NCBI GenBank assembly: GCA_031287395.1
Contig: JAITTA010000110.1
Coordinates: 1 to 17,731 of the forward strand
Length of the DNA stretch: 17,731 nt
Direction: 5' to 3'
Source of the DNA: Dysgonamonadaceae bacterium
GTDB lineage: Bacteria > Bacteroidota > Bacteroidia > Bacteroidales > Azobacteroidaceae
Every line of letters begins with the position of its first letter. The stretch's first letter is position 1. The position numbers were made by a program, and so were the translations under genes. The notes below the pieces were generated by a model. That model did not search any database, was not told the DNA's origin, and was given only the letters and a program-made list of their open reading frames with translations. Positions 17,001 to 17,731 of the stretch are shown piece after piece.

Positions 17001-17175
17001 TATCCGAACTAACCGTACTGACACCCTCCATCCCTTGTACGGAAATATTCGCTTCGATAACAGAAACTTTAGAGATAAGATCAACTACCCTGCCTCGTAT
17101 TTTAGCGGAGTCTTGAGCAAGCATGGATATGCAAACCCCAAAGGCTCCCATCAAACAGCAAATTCTCTTTATCAT
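14062..17175 (-). CDS. SusC/RagA-family TonB-dependent outer-membrane transporter
   Basis: 1037 residues from ATG 17175. An in-frame ATG at 17211 would add 12 residues in front of a clear signal peptide (MIKRICCLMGAFGVCISMLA), so the shorter start is chosen. Domains in order: signal peptide (1-20); carboxypeptidase-regulatory-like beta domain (about 26-98, RGRVVDLISKVSVIEANISV to the YPGYQTKTV strand); a linker of about 35 residues; the plug (about 136-248) with QLIQGTVPGLEVNSFSG, LRGFHSLY, PLLVVDGVPVYN and DIESVTVLRDAAAAGIYGSR; and the 22-strand barrel to the end (YPQPKMFMIGLKIGL). A DINKDGIINELDRQVIGNP segment near residue 877-895 is the usual calcium-loop-like SusC element. It imports glycan fragments with energy from TonB/ExbBD. 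It is 39 bases upstream of susD and 75 bases after the CBM-like gene, in one operon; no convincing promoter was seen in that gap. Confidence 0.97.
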   Translation of the reverse strand: MIKRICCLMGAFGVCISMLAQDSAKIRGRVVDLISKVSVIEANISVQGMEGVSTVSSDKGYFELTVPSPYSALLISYPGYQTKTVPLFGNNEVMIELIPEGIDGKEAIVNLPYYTLNERDLNGAYTVIAPGGNKTVRSRDINQLIQGTVPGLEVNSFSGIPGEGANYILRGFHSLYRTNIPLLVVDGVPVYNQLFEGSVVRGNLYNFLSDVNVKDIESVTVLRDAAAAGIYGSRAANGAIVITTKEGTTGKSFLDVSIQQGVSSAYKDLPVMNASEYLPYLSEKLYSQGLSPGHIAQMPVFSAVEKNTVEYWKYANNTNWLDEVTRNAYYQDYYLNLRGGDATSKYSLSAGYNDMKGVVKGVSSNRLSARFNLDFRISPKLSAGLRISFVRSNKDLMDQGYEERVNPLYLSLIKPPVLSPYQKSAEGKDGPFFSQPDYDGLSNPLAVVSGVSNEILNTWLLGKVFTQYDFSKTLNTRISLSLDRRSMEEDRFTPANGIVPDFNDARYDRVSEEQFFKDQLMGLEHTLTFNKQLNPDFRLRAFGGYSLEFSNYISEYGRTIHATSDDFQGLGDGQKDAMNGKDEVYRNISLFANTESVFREKMLLKAGIRIDGSSKFGNESNAGLKIGGAPFAVLPYLGAVYRMKSESFLKSISFLDELNLKASWGLTANQDIPLNARYSLYQADYYTRRPGIVPYSTGNPSVKWESIRNYNIGLDLSFFDKWLGLEINWFNSKTTDLLLPVSEEINNKNIYLWTNGGSLSSKGFEFSVNTLGRGGDFVWNASLNLSGYISKVSDLPYGLPVIDGEYGFSSISQNNNEAVLLYGYKALGVFRDDKETAGLLNDRGIQYKGGDFHFEDINKDGIINELDRQVIGNPNPDFFGGITAGIAYKRFGLDVLFSYSYGNEILNVLRMKLENGAGYENQSVAVLNRWQADGDIVSIPNTRYGDPAGNRLPSSHYVEDGSYFKLKTLTLSYNVDERISFVRNMQVYLTAYNLFTVSNYLGWDPEVSVGHSVFMRGYDFGNYPQPKMFMIGLKIGL

Positions 17176-17250
17176 ATGAGTTTTATTAAAATTAAAACCT
17201 GTTATTATCATGATTCTATTGTTTTACACATTGTTTTAATCTAGGAATAG

Positions 17251-17731
17251 TCAATCTGAAACCGGTTGCAACAGGAGATAGTCCACCCCGATTTTGAAAC
17301 TGTCTTCCTGTCCGCTCGGATTATTGAGCACATTCGAACAAGTAAATACTATTTCCACACTTCCGTCCGATGCTACATGAATTGTTCCGAGTTCTTTTAC
17401 CACATTGAGCAACATGCGCTGGTTGTAATAATGAGCGGTAACCAAATCTTTCTCCAGCAATTGATTTCCGTAAGTGACGTCAAAAATACCCGCCTGGTTA
17501 TGAGAAAAATAACTCAATACCACTTTATACGCACCGGCAGTTACAAAAGGCCATTTGAAAATAACTCCGCCGCCAGTCGTTCTACAGTTATACAGACCGT
17601 AACGTCTTGTATAACAATATGTTTGAGCTACAATGCTCTCCAGATTGGCTGTATTGAAGAACGTTATTGCCGGATTCGCCGTATAGGAACCGTTGGGATT
17701 TTTAATAGCCGGTGTCAACCAGAATTCATTC
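17251..17731 (-). CDS. Carbohydrate-binding-like protein, 5' part cut by window edge
   Basis: The frame is open to the right edge (NEFWLTPAIKNPNG before the first TTG), so only the C-terminal 160 residues are seen. The visible part is a beta-rich domain of about 150 residues: paired strands with Tyr/Phe residues (FNTANLESIVAQ, GVIFKWPFVTAGAYKVVLSYF), a segment FDVTYGNQLLEKDLVT, and a last strand VDYLLLQPVSD like the final strand of CBM6/CBM35-type or related jelly-roll modules (galactose-binding-like fold). I cannot name a family. Being the gene before susC in the same operon suggests a secreted or surface-attached accessory glycan-binding protein or the C-terminal module of an enzyme. The lipobox or signal peptide, if any, lies outside the window. 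Confidence 0.6.
   Translation of the reverse strand, partial: NEFWLTPAIKNPNGSYTANPAITFFNTANLESIVAQTYCYTRRYGLYNCRTTGGGVIFKWPFVTAGAYKVVLSYFSHNQAGIFDVTYGNQLLEKDLVTAHYYNQRMLLNVVKELGTIHVASDGSVEIVFTCSNVLNNPSGQEDSFKIGVDYLLLQPVSD

Noticed and set aside
17176..17211. Longer SusC start at ATG 17211
   Set aside because: It would place 12 residues before a good signal peptide that begins MIKRICC at ATG 17175.

Overview
The window carries typical Bacteroidota (probably Bacteroidales) DNA. The evidence is an adjacent SusC/SusD pair, lipoproteins with a Cys placed after a short hydrophobic leader, a PepSY-like periplasmic protein, genes with no clear Shine-Dalgarno sequence, and promoters of the Bacteroides type (TTTG, about 19 bases, TAnnTTTG). 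Genus cannot be fixed from the sequence alone; a human, animal or digester-associated Bacteroidales is plausible. There are no rRNA or tRNA genes, no CRISPR array and no intact mobile element.

Layout. (1) Bases 1-3403, plus strand: the 3' part of a dipeptidyl peptidase IV gene, a lipoyl synthase gene (lipA) following within a few bases, and a multi-pass membrane protein ending in a Nudix-like domain whose catalytic box is largely lost. (2) Bases 3400-3920, minus strand: a MarR-family regulator converging on the Nudix-like gene, so that the two stop codons share one TTAA. Its promoter holds a perfect short palindrome across the -7 element, suggesting autorepression. (3) Bases 3958-6620, minus strand: an OmpR-type response regulator and histidine kinase with ATGA-overlapping ends, then a secreted PepSY-like protein, then a 48-codon reading frame that starts like a signal peptide and may be a gene remnant. 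The regulator gene and the PepSY-like gene each have a pair of 10-bp direct repeats (AAACTGAAAT/A, 11-bp period) set exactly 7 bases upstream of a TAnnTTTG-like -7 element. This is the clearest regulatory signal in the window and predicts autoregulation plus direct control of the PepSY-like gene. (4) Bases 6620-6780: a short non-coding stretch with two hairpins and a repeated 11-mer. (5) Bases 6780-17731, minus strand: a polysaccharide utilisation locus read from right to left: a secreted carbohydrate-binding-like protein (cut by the window edge), a SusC-type TonB-dependent transporter, a SusD-type binding lipoprotein, an unrecognised surface lipoprotein in the SusE position, and a 1333-residue secreted protein with a heparinase II/III-like core and C-terminal FN3-like domains, likely a polysaccharide lyase.

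How it works together. The locus reads as a glycan capture and import operon: the lipoproteins and the CBM-like protein bind a glycan at the surface, the large enzyme probably cleaves it (by elimination, if the heparinase-type assignment holds, which would imply a uronic-acid-containing substrate), and SusCD imports the products. The substrate cannot be read from the sequence and no HTCS or sigma/anti-sigma regulator lies inside the window. The two-component/PepSY module and the MarR gene look like independent envelope-sensing and regulatory units that happen to be neighbours. Nothing here proves a wholly new system; the best leads are the shared two-component promoter architecture, the membrane-anchored degenerate Nudix protein and the large lyase-like protein.
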